Assembly: GCF_002858675.1 (NCBI RefSeq)
Contig: NZ_PJZF01000022.1
Span: forward strand, 20,918 to 84,917
Direction: 5' to 3'
Length of the DNA stretch: 64,000 bases
Source of the DNA: Chimaeribacter californicus
GTDB lineage: Bacteria > Pseudomonadota > Gammaproteobacteria > Enterobacterales > Enterobacteriaceae
Part shown: positions 28,429-39,375 of the stretch, piece after piece
Position numbering within the stretch: position 1 is the first letter of the stretch
Layout of the letters: the number at the start of each line of letters is the position of its first letter
Made by a program: the position numbers and the translations under genes
Notes under the pieces: generated by a model
The model's input: the letters and a program-made list of their open reading frames with translations, nothing else
Database searches by the model: none
Told to the model about the DNA's origin: nothing

Positions 28429-29898
28429 ATGTCGTCATTGCAGATTACGCAAGGCCTGTTCCGCCTGAGCGATACCCGCACCCTCCACCTGCCGGATCTG
28501 CGCCTGAATGCCGGGGAGAGCTGGGCGTTTGTCGGGGCCAACGGCAGCGGCAAATCGGCGCTGGCGCGCGCACTGGCCGGGGAGCTGGTGCAACTGGCCG
28601 GCACGCGCCACAGCGATTTCAAACGGGTTGCCCGCCTCTCGTTTGAGCAGCTGCAAAAGCTGGTGAGCGACGAATGGCAGCGCAACAACACCGACCTGCT
28701 GAGCGCCGATGAAGATGACACCGGCCGCACCACCGCTGAAATTATCCAGGAAAGCCACCGTGACCCGGCACGCTGTGCGGCACTGGCCGCGCAGTTCGGC
28801 ATTACGCCGCTGTTGACGCGCCGCTTCAAATACCTCTCTACCGGCGAAACGCGCAAAACGCTGCTGTGCCAGGCGTTGATGGCCGCGCCGGATCTGCTGA
28901 TCCTCGACGAGCCGTTTGACGGGCTGGATGTGCAGTCACGCGGCCAGCTGGCGACGCTGCTCGGCACGCTGTCGCAACAGGGCATTACGCTGGTGCTGGT
29001 GCTGAACCGCTTTGATGAGATCCCGCCGTTCATCGGGCAGGTCGGGGTGCTGGCGGATTGCCACCTCACCACCACCGGCAGCCGCGCAGAGGTGATGTCC
29101 CAGGCGCTGGTGGCGCAACTGGCGCACAGCGAGCAGCTGGCGGGCCTGGCCCTGCCGGAGACCGAGGAGCCGCAGCGCCGCCCCACCCTGCCGCCCGATC
29201 AGCCGCGCATTATCCTGCGCCACGGCGTGGTCTCTTATAACGATCGCCCGATTCTTAACGGCCTCGACTGGCAGGTGAACCCCGGCGAGCACTGGCAGAT
29301 TGTCGGGCCGAACGGCGCGGGCAAATCTACCCTGCTGAGCCTGATTACCGGCGACCATCCGCAGGGCTACAGCAACGATTTAACGCTGTTCGGCCGCCGG
29401 CGCGGCAGCGGGGAAACCATCTGGGACATTAAAAAGCATATCGGCTACGTCAGCAGCAGCCTGCATCTGGAGTACCGGGTCAGCGCCAGCGTGCGCACGG
29501 TGATCCTCTCCGGTTTCTTCGACTCTATCGGCATCTATCAGGCGGCGTCCGATCGCCAGCAACAGCTGACCCAGCAATGGCTGGCGCTGCTCGGGCTGGA
29601 TGGCGCAGCGGCCGATGCGCCGTTCCACAGCCTCTCCTGGGGGCAGCAGCGGCTGGCATTGATTGCCCGCGCCCTGGTGAAACACCCGGCGCTGCTGATT
29701 CTCGACGAGCCGTTACAGGGGCTGGACCCGCTGAACCGCCAGCTGGTGCGCCGCTGGATTGATGTGCTGATTGGCGAGGGCGACACGCAGCTGCTGTTTG
29801 TGTCGCACCACGCGGAGGACGCGCCGCAGTGCATCACCCACCGGCTCAGTTTTGTGCCGGACGGCGACAGTTACCGCTACCCGGTTGAACGCCTCTGA
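28429..29898 (+). CDS. modF: ModF, tandem ABC ATPase
   Basis: A 489-residue protein of two ABC ATPase domains with no membrane part, 122 bases after modE. Domain 1 has Walker A GANGSGKSAL near residue 39, signature LSTGETRK and Walker B LLILDEPFDG. Domain 2 has Walker A GPNGAGKSTL near residue 295, signature LSWGQQRL and LLILDEPLQG. E. coli ModF (once called PhrA for a supposed photorepair role) has the same layout. Its link to molybdenum is positional, and no transport partner is known to me. Confidence 0.92.
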   Translation: MSSLQITQGLFRLSDTRTLHLPDLRLNAGESWAFVGANGSGKSALARALAGELVQLAGTRHSDFKRVARLSFEQLQKLVSDEWQRNNTDLLSADEDDTGRTTAEIIQESHRDPARCAALAAQFGITPLLTRRFKYLSTGETRKTLLCQALMAAPDLLILDEPFDGLDVQSRGQLATLLGTLSQQGITLVLVLNRFDEIPPFIGQVGVLADCHLTTTGSRAEVMSQALVAQLAHSEQLAGLALPETEEPQRRPTLPPDQPRIILRHGVVSYNDRPILNGLDWQVNPGEHWQIVGPNGAGKSTLLSLITGDHPQGYSNDLTLFGRRRGSGETIWDIKKHIGYVSSSLHLEYRVSASVRTVILSGFFDSIGIYQAASDRQQQLTQQWLALLGLDGAAADAPFHSLSWGQQRLALIARALVKHPALLILDEPLQGLDPLNRQLVRRWIDVLIGEGDTQLLFVSHHAEDAPQCITHRLSFVPDGDSYRYPVERL

Positions 29899-29949
29899 TT
29901 TCACAGGGGCACCGGTTGCCCCCTTGCCTTTGTTCAGGCTGCCCGTTAA

Positions 29950-29965
29950 GTGAAAGCGATTACAC
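29950..29965 (+). promoter_or_regulatory. GalR/GalS-type operator 1 (distal)
   Basis: GTGAAAGCGATTACAC fits the GalR consensus GTGKAANCGNTTNCAC except at one position. It lies 131 bases upstream of operator 2, outside the standard E. coli two-operator layout. Confidence 0.6.
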
Positions 29966-30080
29966 TTCACGGCAGCGGCGCTATGCCGCCTGTTCGCCTG
30001 CTGAGGCCACAATGCCTGCCCCGCGCTTTTTCAGCCAAACACCTGCTGCCTTTTCCCCGGGGCTTATGCTAGGCTTTCCC

Positions 30081-30096
30081 GTGTAAGCGATTCCAT
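30081..30096 (+). promoter_or_regulatory. GalR/GalS-type operator 2 (equivalent of galOE)
   Basis: GTGTAAGCGATTCCAT differs from E. coli galOE at two positions. Exactly 35 bases separate it from the CATGCTA/TATCTT promoter elements, the same distance as galOE to P2/P1 in E. coli. A TCACC half-site near 30111 sits where the E. coli CRP site does. Confidence 0.75.
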
Positions 30097-30131
30097 TTTT
30101 TAAGCCTGGATCACCTTTTCCTGCCCGCACG

Positions 30132-30142
30132 CATGCTATCTT
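30132..30142 (+). promoter_or_regulatory. gal P2/P1-like -10 elements
   Basis: CATGCT (30132) and TATCTT (30137) are offset by five bases, like TATGCT and TATGGT of E. coli galP2 and galP1. Transcription would start near 30149, about 160 bases before galT. Confidence 0.6.
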
Positions 30143-30188
30143 TCAGCACGCTATGTGACAGAAAAGCGTGACGCCGTGATGGCTTGCT

Positions 30189-30204
30189 GTGGAAACGATT
30201 ACAC
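30189..30204 (+). promoter_or_regulatory. GalR/GalS-type operator 3 (equivalent of galOI)
   Basis: GTGGAAACGATTACAC matches the GalR consensus fully. It lies about 47 bases after the inferred start site, 108 bases from operator 2, so a GalR-mediated DNA loop like that in E. coli is possible. In E. coli the matching site is inside galE; here it is non-coding. Confidence 0.7.
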
Positions 30205-30270
30205 CCATGCGCCGACAGGCGGCGCTTCCTGTTGCTGTTCCCTGTTTTGCCCCTGGGCCAGATGCCCTGA

Positions 30271-31356
<1,086 letters not shown>

Positions 31357-31360
31357 TCCC

Positions 31361-32509
31361 ATGAGCCTTACCACTACGACCCAACAGATTTTTGAGCAGG
31401 TGTTCGGTTACCCGGCCGCGCTGACCGTCAAGGCCCCCGGCCGCGTCAACCTGATCGGCGAGCATACCGACTATAACGACGGCTTTGTGCTGCCGTGCGC
31501 CATCGACTACGAGACGGTGATCGCCTGCGCCAGACGTGATGACCGCCAGATCCGCGTGGTGGCGGTGGATTATGACAACCAGCAGGACAGCTTCTCCCTC
31601 GATGCGCCGATCCTCAGCAGCGACGAACTGCCGTGGGCCAACTATGTGCGTGGGGTGGTGAAACACCTGCACCAGCGCAGCCCGGGCTTCGGCGGCGCCG
31701 ATCTGGTGATCAGCGGCAATGTGCCGCAGGGCGCGGGGCTCAGCTCCTCCGCGTCGCTGGAGGTGGCGGTCGGCCAGGCGATACAGGCGCTGTATAACCT
31801 GCCGCTGGATGGCGTGGCACTGGCGCTGAACGGCCAGGAAGCGGAAAACCAGTTTGTCGGCTGCAATTGCGGCATCATGGACCAGTTGATCTCCGCGCTC
31901 GGCAAGCAGGATCACGCGTTGCTGATCGACTGCCGTTCGCTGGAGACCCGTGCAGTGCCGATGCCGGAAAACGTCTCGGTGGTGATCATCAACTCCAACG
32001 TCAAACGCGGGCTGGTGGGCAGTGAGTACAACACCCGTCGCGAACAGTGCGAAGTGGCCGCCCGCTTCTTCGGCGTCAAGGCGCTGCGCGACGTTAACCC
32101 GGACATCTTCTTCCCGATCGCCGACGAGCTTGACCCGGTGGTCTCCCGCCGCGCGCGCCATGTGATCACCGAAAACAACCGCACGCTGGCCGCCGCCGAC
32201 GCGCTGGCCGCAGGCGACCTGAAGAAAATGGGCCAGCTGATGGCCGAGTCCCACGCCTCGATGCGTGACGATTTTGAGATCACCGTGCCGCCTATCGACG
32301 CGTTGGTCGAAATGGTGAAAGGGGTGATTGGTGAGCGCGGCGGTGTGCGCATGACCGGCGGCGGCTTCGGCGGCTGTGTGGTCGCGCTGATGCCGGCCGA
32401 TCTGGTAGACGAAGTGAAAGCCACGGTGGCGCGGGAATATCAGGCCAAAACCGGGCTGAAAGAGACCTTCTACGTCTGCCGCGCGATGCAGGGGGCGGGC
32501 GTATGCTGA
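31361..32509 (+). CDS. galK: Galactokinase GalK
   Basis: GalK phosphorylates galactose with ATP. ATG 31361 gives 382 residues, starting [19 protein letters not shown], as in E. coli GalK. GHMP-kinase motifs are all present: the galactokinase signature [19 protein letters not shown] near residue 27, motif 2 [15 protein letters not shown] near residue 125, the catalytic Asp region [12 protein letters not shown], and motif 3 [13 protein letters not shown] near residue 335. It overlaps galM by seven bases. Confidence 0.97.
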   Translation: MSLTTTTQQIFEQVFGYPAALTVKAPGRVNLIGEHTDYNDGFVLPCAIDYETVIACARRDDRQIRVVAVDYDNQQDSFSLDAPILSSDELPWANYVRGVVKHLHQRSPGFGGADLVISGNVPQGAGLSSSASLEVAVGQAIQALYNLPLDGVALALNGQEAENQFVGCNCGIMDQLISALGKQDHALLIDCRSLETRAVPMPENVSVVIINSNVKRGLVGSEYNTRREQCEVAARFFGVKALRDVNPDIFFPIADELDPVVSRRARHVITENNRTLAAADALAAGDLKKMGQLMAESHASMRDDFEITVPPIDALVEMVKGVIGERGGVRMTGGGFGGCVVALMPADLVDEVKATVAREYQAKTGLKETFYVCRAMQGAGVC

Positions 32510-33540
32510 ACCAGACCCCGGCACCGGACGGCCAGCCGTTCCGCCTGCATACCCTGCGCAATGCCCACGGCATGACCCTGACCTTTATGGACTGGGGCGC
32601 AACCTGGCTCTCCGCCGTGCTGCCGCTGGCAGACGGCACCGAGCGCGAGCTGCTGCTGGGCTGTGAATCCACCGATCGCTACCCGGTGCAGGACGCCTAC
32701 CTGGGGGCGACCGTGGGGCGTTACGCCAACCGCATCGCCAATGCCCGCCTGCAACATGGCGGCAAAACGTTCCGGCTCGCCGCCAATCAGGGCGCGCACC
32801 AGCTGCACGGCGGCCCGGAAGGGTTCCATGCCCGCCGCTGGCACTGCCTGGAGGCGGATGAGACACAGCTGCGTTACCAGATCCAGTCACCGGATGGCGA
32901 CCAGGGTTACCCCGGCAACCTCACCGCCACCGTCACTTACCACCTGACCGACGATAACCGGCTGGAGATTGAGTACGCTGCCACCGTTGACCAGCCTTGC
33001 CCGGTTAACCTGACCAACCACGCCTATTTCAACCTGGACGGCGAAGGCACGGATGTGCGCCGCCACCGGCTGCAACTCTTTGCCGACCACTTCCTGCCGG
33101 TAGACAGCGAAGGCATCCCGAGTGCCGATCTGACGGCCGTGGACGGCACCGGCATGGACTTCCGCCAGCCTAAAACCCTGGCGCAGGATTTCCTGAAAGA
33201 TCGCGACCAGCAACGGGTGAAAGGGTATGACCACGCCTATCTGCTGCGCCGCTCCAGCGGTGCGCTGGACTGCCCGGCCGCGAACCTCTGGTCATCAGAT
33301 GACAAGGTAAAACTGAGCGTGTTCACCACCGCCCCGGCGTTGCAGCTCTACAGCGGTAACTACCTGAGCGGTGTACCAAACCGCAACGGCGGCAGCTATA
33401 GCGCTTACCAGGGCGTGGCGCTGGAGAGCGAATTCCTGCCCGACAGCCCGGCCCACCCGGAATGGCCGCAGCCTGACTGCTGGCTGGCACCCGGTAAAAC
33501 TTACCGCGCCACCACCGTGTACCAGTTTTTCGCGCTGTAA
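32503..33540 (+). CDS. galM: Aldose 1-epimerase (galactose mutarotase) GalM
   Basis: GalM interconverts alpha and beta galactose so that GalK can use it. The 345-residue protein has the mutarotase features [15 protein letters not shown] near residue 68, [15 protein letters not shown] near residue 96, the catalytic His in [12 protein letters not shown] near residue 175, and the catalytic Glu in [13 protein letters not shown] near residue 309. It is the last gene of the operon and starts inside the galK end. Confidence 0.95.
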   Translation: MLNQTPAPDGQPFRLHTLRNAHGMTLTFMDWGATWLSAVLPLADGTERELLLGCESTDRYPVQDAYLGATVGRYANRIANARLQHGGKTFRLAANQGAHQLHGGPEGFHARRWHCLEADETQLRYQIQSPDGDQGYPGNLTATVTYHLTDDNRLEIEYAATVDQPCPVNLTNHAYFNLDGEGTDVRRHRLQLFADHFLPVDSEGIPSADLTAVDGTGMDFRQPKTLAQDFLKDRDQQRVKGYDHAYLLRRSSGALDCPAANLWSSDDKVKLSVFTTAPALQLYSGNYLSGVPNRNGGSYSAYQGVALESEFLPDSPAHPEWPQPDCWLAPGKTYRATTVYQFFAL

Positions 33541-33550
33541 CCCTGCCCTG

Positions 33551-33575
33551 ACGGGAGCCCTGCTCCCGTTTTTTT
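33551..33575 (+). terminator. Terminator of the gal operon
   Basis: ACGGGAG, loop CCCTG, CTCCCGT, then seven T in all, 10 bases past the galM stop. Confidence 0.9.
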
Positions 33576-33691
33576 CGTGTCTTTTCAGCAACAAAATGTG
33601 AGAACCGGCACACTCCCGGCTGAAATCCCGCCTTGCCCCCTTTCTGCCCTCTACGCTTAAAGACGTGCCCTTTCCCGTTCAAGGAGTTCCT

Positions 33692-34024
33692 ATGCGTAAT
33701 GCTTTCTGCTGCTGTGCCTTTGCCCTGCTGGTTACCGGCAGTGCGCTGGCGGCCGGCCACGCGTCCGCCGTGCCCTCTTCGGTGCTGCGCGACCCTGAGC
33801 AGCAAAAAATGACCGACTGCGAACAGCAGGCCACCATGCAATCACTCAAGGGGGAGGACCGGAAAAAATTCATGAGCCAGTGCCTGCCCGCCCAGGTCAA
33901 CCCGGCGAAAGAACTGACGCCCCATCAGTTAAAAATGCAGGCCTGTAATCAGGACGCCGACAAGCAGGACATCACCGGCGATGCACGCAAAACCTTTATG
34001 AGTAAGTGCCTGAAAAAGCATTGA
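33692..34024 (+). CDS. psiF: PsiF repeat family secreted protein
   Basis: A 110-residue exported protein. ATG 33692 lies behind AAGGAG and starts a signal peptide (MRNAFCCCAFALLVTGSALA, cleavage near ALA-AG). Two PsiF repeats follow, each about 35 residues: KMTDCEQQATMQSLKGEDRK then FMSQCLP, and KMQACNQDADKQDITGDARK then FMSKCLK. Each repeat has two cysteines, probably paired in the periplasm. E. coli psiF is phosphate-starvation inducible and lies next to phoA. Here it stands alone between gal and gpmA, and no pho box was recognised. Function is unknown. Confidence 0.85.
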   Translation: MRNAFCCCAFALLVTGSALAAGHASAVPSSVLRDPEQQKMTDCEQQATMQSLKGEDRKKFMSQCLPAQVNPAKELTPHQLKMQACNQDADKQDITGDARKTFMSKCLKKH

Positions 34025-34206
34025 TGACCACTGAAATCAGCGGGGCGTGCGCCTGCCTGCCGCGCCCTGCGCCGCGTTTCATTTTCTTTGTGCCCTAAAT
34101 TTCGTTATGGTGTAGGTCAACAGATTGTCCCCGCCAATGGGTTGGTGGAAAAAGACGCGGGTGACCGCGGCACAATCCGATTGTCGGCGCGATGGTCAGG
34201 CAATAT

Positions 34207-34225
34207 AATGATAATTGTTATCATT
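34207..34225 (+). promoter_or_regulatory. Fur box upstream of gpmA
   Basis: AATGATAATTGTTATCATT is a perfect palindrome matching the iron-regulator Fur consensus. It ends 28 bases before the gpmA start. Fur control of gpmA has been reported for E. coli, so iron-responsive expression is expected. Confidence 0.85.
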
Positions 34226-34253
34226 AAAAATCAGGAAATTAAGGAGTTTAGCT

Positions 34254-35006
34254 ATGGCTGTAACGAAGCTGGTGCTGGTGAGACATGGTGAAAGTGAGTG
34301 GAACAAAGAGAACCGCTTCACAGGCTGGAAAGATGTCGATCTTTCTGAAAAGGGCCGCACCGAAGCCAAGCAGGCAGGTCAGTTGCTGAAACAGGAAGGC
34401 TTCCATTTTGATTTTGCTTACACCTCGGTACTGAAACGTGCCATCCACACCCTGTGGAACATCCTGGATGAGCTGGACCAGCCATGGCTGCCGGTGGAGA
34501 AATCCTGGAAACTGAACGAACGTCACTACGGGGCGTTGCAGGGCCTGGACAAAGCCGAAACCGCGCAGAAGTATGGCGACGAGCAGGTTAAACAGTGGCG
34601 TCGCGGCTTCGCGGTGACCCCGCCGGAGCTGACCAAAGACGACGAGCGTTTCCCTGGTCACGACCCGCGCTATGCGAAACTGCGTGCTGAAGAGCTGCCG
34701 ACCACGGAAAGCCTGGCGCTGACCATCGACCGCGTGATCCCTTACTGGACTGACGTGATCAAGCCACGCCTCGAAAGCGGTGAGCGTGTGATCGTTGCTG
34801 CCCACGGTAACTCCCTGCGTGCGCTGGTGAAATACCTGGACAACATGAGCGAAGAGGAAATCCTCGAGCTGAACATCCCGACCGGCGTGCCGCTGGTGTA
34901 TGAGTTCGACGAAAACTTCAAGCCGATCAAACACTACTATCTGGGCAATGCCGACGAGATCGCCGCGAAAGCCGCAGCCGTGGCAAACCAGGGCAAAGCG
35001 AAGTAA
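34254..35006 (+). CDS. gpmA: 2,3-bisphosphoglycerate-dependent phosphoglycerate mutase GpmA
   Basis: GpmA interconverts 3- and 2-phosphoglycerate in glycolysis. ATG 34254, behind AAGGAG, gives 250 residues starting [20 protein letters not shown]. The phospho-histidine lies in LVRHGES at residue 11, the second His in [14 protein letters not shown] near residue 184, and the catalytic Glu in [15 protein letters not shown] near residue 89. The length and sequence match the cofactor-dependent enterobacterial enzyme. An upstream ATG at 34215 lies within the Fur box and is rejected. Confidence 0.97.
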   Translation: MAVTKLVLVRHGESEWNKENRFTGWKDVDLSEKGRTEAKQAGQLLKQEGFHFDFAYTSVLKRAIHTLWNILDELDQPWLPVEKSWKLNERHYGALQGLDKAETAQKYGDEQVKQWRRGFAVTPPELTKDDERFPGHDPRYAKLRAEELPTTESLALTIDRVIPYWTDVIKPRLESGERVIVAAHGNSLRALVKYLDNMSEEEILELNIPTGVPLVYEFDENFKPIKHYYLGNADEIAAKAAAVANQGKAK

Positions 35007-35056
35007 TTTTTCTGACGCAAAAGTCATCTTTCTGCCGCGATAACGCAGAAACAAAA

Positions 35057-35082
35057 ACGGAGCCTCTCGGCTCCGTTTTTTT
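35057..35082. terminator. Terminator between gpmA and aroG
   Basis: ACGGAGCC, loop TCTC, GGCTCCGT then T-run, with an A-run on the other side, so it can serve both convergent genes. Confidence 0.88.
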
Positions 35083-35100
35083 ATGCCTGCGGCACCCGGC

Positions 35101-36153
35101 TTAGCCGCGGCGCGCCTGTACGGCGTCAGCCAGCTGGCGCAGCACGGTCTCGGTATCTTCCCAGCCGATGCAGGCATCCGTCACGCTCTGGCCATAGACC
35201 AGCGGTTCGCCGCTCTCCAGGCTCTGGTTGCCTTCCACCAGATGGCTTTCAATCATCACGCCCATGATGCTCGCGTCACCGCCGGCAATCTGCCCGCTGA
35301 CGTCTGTGGCCACTTCCAGCTGCTTCTTGAACTGCTTGCTGCTGTTCGCGTGGCTGAAGTCGATCATGATGCGTGGCGGCAGGCCCGCTTTCTCCAGCCC
35401 GGCCTTCACCTCGCTGACGTGCGCGGCGTTGTAGTTCGGCTCCTTCCCACCACGCAGGATGATGTGGCAGTCCGCATTACCGCTGGTGTTAACAATGGCG
35501 GAATGGCCCCATTTGGTGACCGACAGGAAGCAGTGCGGCGCGCCGGCAGCGTTGATGGCGTCAATCGCCACTTTAATGGTGCCGTCGGTGCCGTTTTTGA
35601 AGCCCACCGGGCAGGAGAGGCCGGACGCCAGTTCACGGTGAACCTGCGATTCTGTGGTACGTGCGCCGATGGCACCCCAGCTCATCAGGTCTGCCAGGTA
35701 TTGCGGGGTGATCATGTCCAGGAACTCGCCGGCAGCCGGCAGGCCGGTGTCATTGATCTCCAGTAACAATTTTCGCGCCAGGCGCAGGCCGTCATTAATC
35801 TGAAAACTGCCGTCCATCTGCGGGTCATTAATCAGCCCCTTCCAGCCCACCGTGGTACGCGGTTTTTCAAAATAGACACGCATTACAATTTCCAGCGAAC
35901 CTTTTAACTCTTCACGCAATGCCAGCAGGCGGGCCGCGTAGGCTTTGGCCGCGTCCGGATCGTGAATGGAGCAAGGGCCAATCACCACCAGCAGGCGATC
36001 ATCGTTACCTTTCAGGATCTTATGGATAGCACTGCGGGCATGTGACACCGTTTCAGCGGCGTTATCGGTAGCGGGGAATTTCTCTAACAGGGCAACCGGC
36101 GGCAGGAGTTCTTTAATCTCTTTAATGCGTAAATCGTCGTTTTGATAATTCAT
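35101..36153 (-). CDS. aroG: 3-deoxy-7-phosphoheptulonate synthase AroG (Phe-sensitive)
   Basis: AroG joins phosphoenolpyruvate and erythrose 4-phosphate in the first step of aromatic amino acid synthesis. The 350-residue protein equals the E. coli AroG length and begins MNYQNDDLRIKEIKELLPPVALLEKFP, which identifies the Phe-sensitive isoenzyme. Active-site segments are VVIGPCSIHDP with the metal Cys near residue 61, FEKPRTTVGWKGL near residue 95, KNGTDG near 186, and HANSSKQ near 268. The gene is alone, divergent from ybgS, with a TyrR box upstream. Confidence 0.96.
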   Translation of the reverse strand: MNYQNDDLRIKEIKELLPPVALLEKFPATDNAAETVSHARSAIHKILKGNDDRLLVVIGPCSIHDPDAAKAYAARLLALREELKGSLEIVMRVYFEKPRTTVGWKGLINDPQMDGSFQINDGLRLARKLLLEINDTGLPAAGEFLDMITPQYLADLMSWGAIGARTTESQVHRELASGLSCPVGFKNGTDGTIKVAIDAINAAGAPHCFLSVTKWGHSAIVNTSGNADCHIILRGGKEPNYNAAHVSEVKAGLEKAGLPPRIMIDFSHANSSKQFKKQLEVATDVSGQIAGGDASIMGVMIESHLVEGNQSLESGEPLVYGQSVTDACIGWEDTETVLRQLADAVQARRG

Positions 36154-36225
36154 AGCTGGTCCATTCGGTATTCAGGAGGTGCACACGCGGCATATCCGGC
36201 TAAATTTATCGTCTCTGCCGGCGGC

Positions 36226-36243
36226 TGTAAACATACTTTAACA
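36226..36243 (-). promoter_or_regulatory. TyrR box upstream of aroG
   Basis: TGTAAACATACTTTAACA matches TGTAAA-N6-TTTACA at all but one defined position. It lies about 75 bases before the aroG start. E. coli aroG has a single strong TyrR box at its promoter. Confidence 0.7.
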
Positions 36244-36507
36244 CCCTCATTTTCCGAATGTCTGATTGATAACTGAAAATTATAATCTAGGCTTAAAGTA
36301 TGCATGTAATACGGTAAAGACCGCAGGCGATCTCCTTGCAGCCCCTGTTTTTCCCGGCGCGCCCGGCTAAGACGTTAGCCGAAAGCTCACTGTCCGCAGT
36401 GATTCAGGATCGTGAAAACGCACTGTCATGGCCCTGGTAGCCTGCCAGGCTGCTTTTGAAAGTTTCACTCAATCAGACTCACAGCATCATAAAATGGAGA
36501 AAACGTT
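36244..36507. other. Promoter region between aroG and ybgS
   Basis: Holds the divergent promoters. An AT-rich block at 36255-36310 is the likely core promoter area. No gene and no terminator seen. Confidence 0.45.
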
Positions 36508-36867
36508 ATGAAAAAGCTCGCATTGATTTTTCTGACCGCAACCATGGCTTTCGGTAGTGGCGCAGCGCTGGCTGCTGGTTCATCTTCTGACAGCGGCTCT
36601 TCGTCGGAGAATAACGGCCTGTCTAACCAGTCGAATAGCCCAGGTGCAAAAGAGAACCTGCCACCGGCCAATGTGGACAACAGCAAGATCAACACCGGTT
36701 CCACGGATGCCAGCGGCAACACCAGCATCGATAAAGGTACCGGTGACACCAGCACCGCCACCGGCAGCACCGATGCCAACGAAGCGCATAAAGACACCAT
36801 CTGCAAAGATGGCCGCTGCCCAGACCAGACCCCAGGCTCTTCCGAAGCTGACGCGACCTCCAAATAA
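36508..36867 (+). CDS. ybgS: YbgS-like small secreted protein
   Basis: A 119-residue exported protein with a clear signal peptide (MKKLALIFLTATMAFGSGAALA, cleaved near residue 22). The mature part is low-complexity, rich in Ser, Asn, Asp, Gly and Thr. It ends in the conserved block EAHKDTICKDGRCPDQTPG, containing two Cys. E. coli YbgS, in the same place between aroG and zitB, has the same signal peptide, a NVDN segment and the HKN/DT-CKDGRCPD block. The function is unknown; the pair of Cys could form a disulfide in the periplasm. Confidence 0.88.
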   Translation: MKKLALIFLTATMAFGSGAALAAGSSSDSGSSSENNGLSNQSNSPGAKENLPPANVDNSKINTGSTDASGNTSIDKGTGDTSTATGSTDANEAHKDTICKDGRCPDQTPGSSEADATSK

Positions 36868-37075
36868 CCGGACGGCATGTGCCGGTGACGCAGCAGACGG
36901 GGGGCATTGCCCCCTGTTTCTTATTCTGCCCCTGTAATCCCTTCTTACTCCCCTTGCAACCTGCCCCGCTTAGGTTATGCTAACCTCCTCTTTAAGCCAC
37001 TGATATTTGGTGTTTTGTTATAACATGACACCTTCAGCCGGTGATGTCAGCCCGTCATTTATTATAGGAAATTGT

Positions 37076-38020
37076 ATGCCTCACTCTCATCATCACTCTC
37101 ATGCCGCCCCGCACACGGGTAACAGCAAACGCCTGCTGTGGGCATTTCTGGTGACAGCCGGGTTTATGGTCGCGGAAGTGATCGGCGGGCTGGTGTCCGG
37201 CTCGCTGGCGCTGCTGGCGGATGCCGGCCATATGCTGACCGACTCCGCCGCCCTGCTGATGGCGCTGCTGGCGGTACGCTTCGCCCAGCGCAAACCCAAT
37301 GCGCGCCACACCTTCGGCTACCTGCGGCTGACCACCATGGCGGCCTTTGTCAATGCTGCCGCCCTGTTGCTGATTGTGCTGCTGATTCTGTGGGAAGCGA
37401 TCCAGCGCTTTATGTCGCCGCAGCCGGTGCTGGGCGGTACCATGATGATGATTGCGATCGCGGGGCTGGTGGCGAACCTGGTGTCGTTCTGGTTGCTGCA
37501 CCGCGGCGAAGAGGAGGCCAATATCAACGTGCGGGCGGCGGCACTGCATGTGATGGGGGATCTGCTCGGGTCAGTAGGCGCGATTGCAGCAGCGCTGATC
37601 ATCCTCTATACCGGCTGGACGCCCATCGATCCGATTTTGTCGGTATTAGTTTCCTGCCTGGTGTTACGCAGCGCCTGGGGCCTGCTGAAAGAGAGCTTTC
37701 ACGAACTGCTGGAAGGGACGCCACAAGAGATTGATATTGCGGCGCTGCAAAAAGATCTCTGCGGCAACATTCCTGAAGTGCGCAATGTACACCACGTGCA
37801 CGTCTGGCAGATTGGTGAACAACGGCTGATGACCCTGCATGTGCAGGTGATCCCACCCCATAACCATGATGCGCTGCTGCACAGCATCCAGCATTACCTG
37901 CTGGACCACTATAAGATTGGCCATGCCACGATTCAGATGGAGTACCAGCATTGCGACACGCCGGACTGCCTGATCAACGAGGCACCCGCCGCGCACGCCC
38001 ATCACCACCATCATCACTGA
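37076..38020 (+). CDS. zitB: Zinc exporter ZitB (cation diffusion facilitator)
   Basis: A 314-residue inner-membrane Zn2+/H+ antiporter. ATG 37076, behind ATAGGAAA, starts [13 protein letters not shown], a His-rich metal-binding N-terminus. Six helices follow. The metal site is the HD-HD quartet: [20 protein letters not shown] in helix 2 (near residue 55) and [18 protein letters not shown] in helix 5 (near residue 160). A cytoplasmic domain with [20 protein letters not shown] follows, and the tail is six His. It protects against excess zinc. E. coli zitB has the same neighbours. A regulatory site was not recognised. Confidence 0.93.
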   Translation: MPHSHHHSHAAPHTGNSKRLLWAFLVTAGFMVAEVIGGLVSGSLALLADAGHMLTDSAALLMALLAVRFAQRKPNARHTFGYLRLTTMAAFVNAAALLLIVLLILWEAIQRFMSPQPVLGGTMMMIAIAGLVANLVSFWLLHRGEEEANINVRAAALHVMGDLLGSVGAIAAALIILYTGWTPIDPILSVLVSCLVLRSAWGLLKESFHELLEGTPQEIDIAALQKDLCGNIPEVRNVHHVHVWQIGEQRLMTLHVQVIPPHNHDALLHSIQHYLLDHYKIGHATIQMEYQHCDTPDCLINEAPAAHAHHHHHH

Positions 38021-38021
38021 C

Positions 38022-38049
38022 AACAAAGCCACCACGAGGTGGCTTTGTT
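38022..38049. terminator. Bidirectional terminator, zitB / nadA
   Basis: A 12-bp perfect stem, AACAAAGCCACC and GGTGGCTTTGTT, loop ACGA, two bases past the zitB stop. Confidence 0.85.
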
Positions 38050-38056
38050 CTGGGGC

Positions 38057-39118
38057 TCAGGCCGGGCGGCTAACCGGCTTTTTCAGGTTGGCGGCAAAGG
38101 CCAGCATCCGGTTCAGCGGCTTCAGCGCCTGCTCACGCAACGCAGGGGCGACGTGGATCTCATGTTGCGCCCCGCCCCACTCCAGCGCCTCAGACAGCGC
38201 CTGCAGGCCGTTCATCGCCATCCATGGGCAGTGTGCACAACTGCGGCAGCTCGCCCCCTCCCCGGCAGTCGGCGCTTCGAACAACTCCTTCTCCGGGCAG
38301 GCCTGCTGCATTTTGTAGAAAATCCCGCGATCGGTCGCGACAATCAGCTTACGCTGCGGCAGCTGCTGTGCCGCCTGAATCAGCTGGCTGGTTGAGCCGA
38401 CGGCATCTGCCATATCTACCACCGCCTGCGGAGACTCCGGATGTACCAGAACTGCCGCATCAGGGTGCAACGCTTTCATCCGGCTTAATGCCTGGGTTTT
38501 AAACTCATCATGTACGATGCAGGCACCCTGCCAACAGAGCACATCGGCCCCGGTCTGCTTGCGGACGTAATTGCCCAGATGCCGGTCGGGTGCCCAAAGG
38601 ATCTTCTGCCCCAGGCTGTCGAGGTGCTCAATCAGCTCCACGGCAATGCTGGACGTGACCACCCAGTCAGCCCGTGCTTTCACTGCGGCAGAGGTATTGG
38701 CGTAGACCACCACGGTGCGGTCAGGGTGACTATCGCAAAACGCGGCGAACTCTTCCTCCGGGCAGCCGAGATCCAGCGAGCATTCCGCCTGGAGCGTCGG
38801 CATCAGCACCCGTTTTTCCGGGTTAAGGATTTTGGCGGTTTCCCCCATGAACCGCACGCCGGCGACCAGCAAGGTGTTGGCCGGGTGCTGGCTGCCAAAA
38901 CGCGCCATCTCCAGCGAATCGGCGATGCAACCGCCGCTCTCCTCCGCCAGGGACTGAATATCCGGATCGGTGTAGTAGTGCGCCACCAATACCGCATTCT
39001 GCTGTTTCAGCTGTGCCTTGATTTTTTCGCGATAGGCTTGCTTTTGCGCCGCAGTTAACGGGGCGGGCTTAGGCGGGAACGGATAGATATCCACATTTAA
39101 ATCCAGCACGTCGCTCAT
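38057..39118 (-). CDS. nadA: Quinolinate synthase NadA
   Basis: NadA condenses iminoaspartate with dihydroxyacetone phosphate to give quinolinate for NAD synthesis, using a [4Fe-4S] cluster. The 353-residue protein carries [21 protein letters not shown] near residue 44, an early Cys in [15 protein letters not shown] near residue 110, [11 protein letters not shown] near 200, and the CRSCAHC cluster motif near residue 291, as in E. coli NadA. It is alone here; E. coli has pnuC downstream, where zitB now follows convergently. A NadR box lies upstream. Confidence 0.95.
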   Translation of the reverse strand: MSDVLDLNVDIYPFPPKPAPLTAAQKQAYREKIKAQLKQQNAVLVAHYYTDPDIQSLAEESGGCIADSLEMARFGSQHPANTLLVAGVRFMGETAKILNPEKRVLMPTLQAECSLDLGCPEEEFAAFCDSHPDRTVVVYANTSAAVKARADWVVTSSIAVELIEHLDSLGQKILWAPDRHLGNYVRKQTGADVLCWQGACIVHDEFKTQALSRMKALHPDAAVLVHPESPQAVVDMADAVGSTSQLIQAAQQLPQRKLIVATDRGIFYKMQQACPEKELFEAPTAGEGASCRSCAHCPWMAMNGLQALSEALEWGGAQHEIHVAPALREQALKPLNRMLAFAANLKKPVSRPA

Positions 39119-39171
39119 GTCATTCTCTCAGGTCAGGTTGCACTATGGCGAACCCATCGCCTGCGTGCCTG

Positions 39172-39189
39172 TGTTTTATATGCTAAACA
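39172..39189 (-). promoter_or_regulatory. NadR box upstream of nadA
   Basis: TGTTTTATATGCTAAACA matches the NadR operator TGTTTA-N6-TAAACA with one mismatch. It lies 54 bases before the nadA start, so repression by NadR when NAD is plentiful is expected. Confidence 0.8.
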
Positions 39190-39341
39190 AAATAGCGGAT
39201 TAAAGACACAATGTCGCGGGGAATTATATCAGGTGAAGAGAAATTGTTTAGGGGAGTGATTTGGCGTGCGTAGAAGATAAAACTGGGAAGCTGAGACTTT
39301 TGGCAATGCGGTATGAGAAATATGGTGAAGAAGGAATGATC

Positions 39342-39358
39342 GTGAGTCGTGCAGGATT
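39342..39358 (-). pseudogene. tRNA-Lys 3'-end fragment
   Basis: GTGAGTCGTGCAGGATT repeats the tRNA-Lys 3' end with one change, with no tRNA body after it. Similar scraps lie at 39541-39558 and 39741-39758 (GGTGAGTCTTACAGGATT), inside the tandem units. Confidence 0.6.
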
Positions 39359-39375
39359 AAAGTGCTGAGAGATGA

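Noticed and set aside
30065..30071. TATGCTA as the main gal -10 element
   Set aside because: It resembles E. coli galP2, but it lies upstream of operator 2. The CATGCT/TATCTT pair at 30132-30142 fits the E. coli spacing from operator 2 exactly, so that site was preferred.
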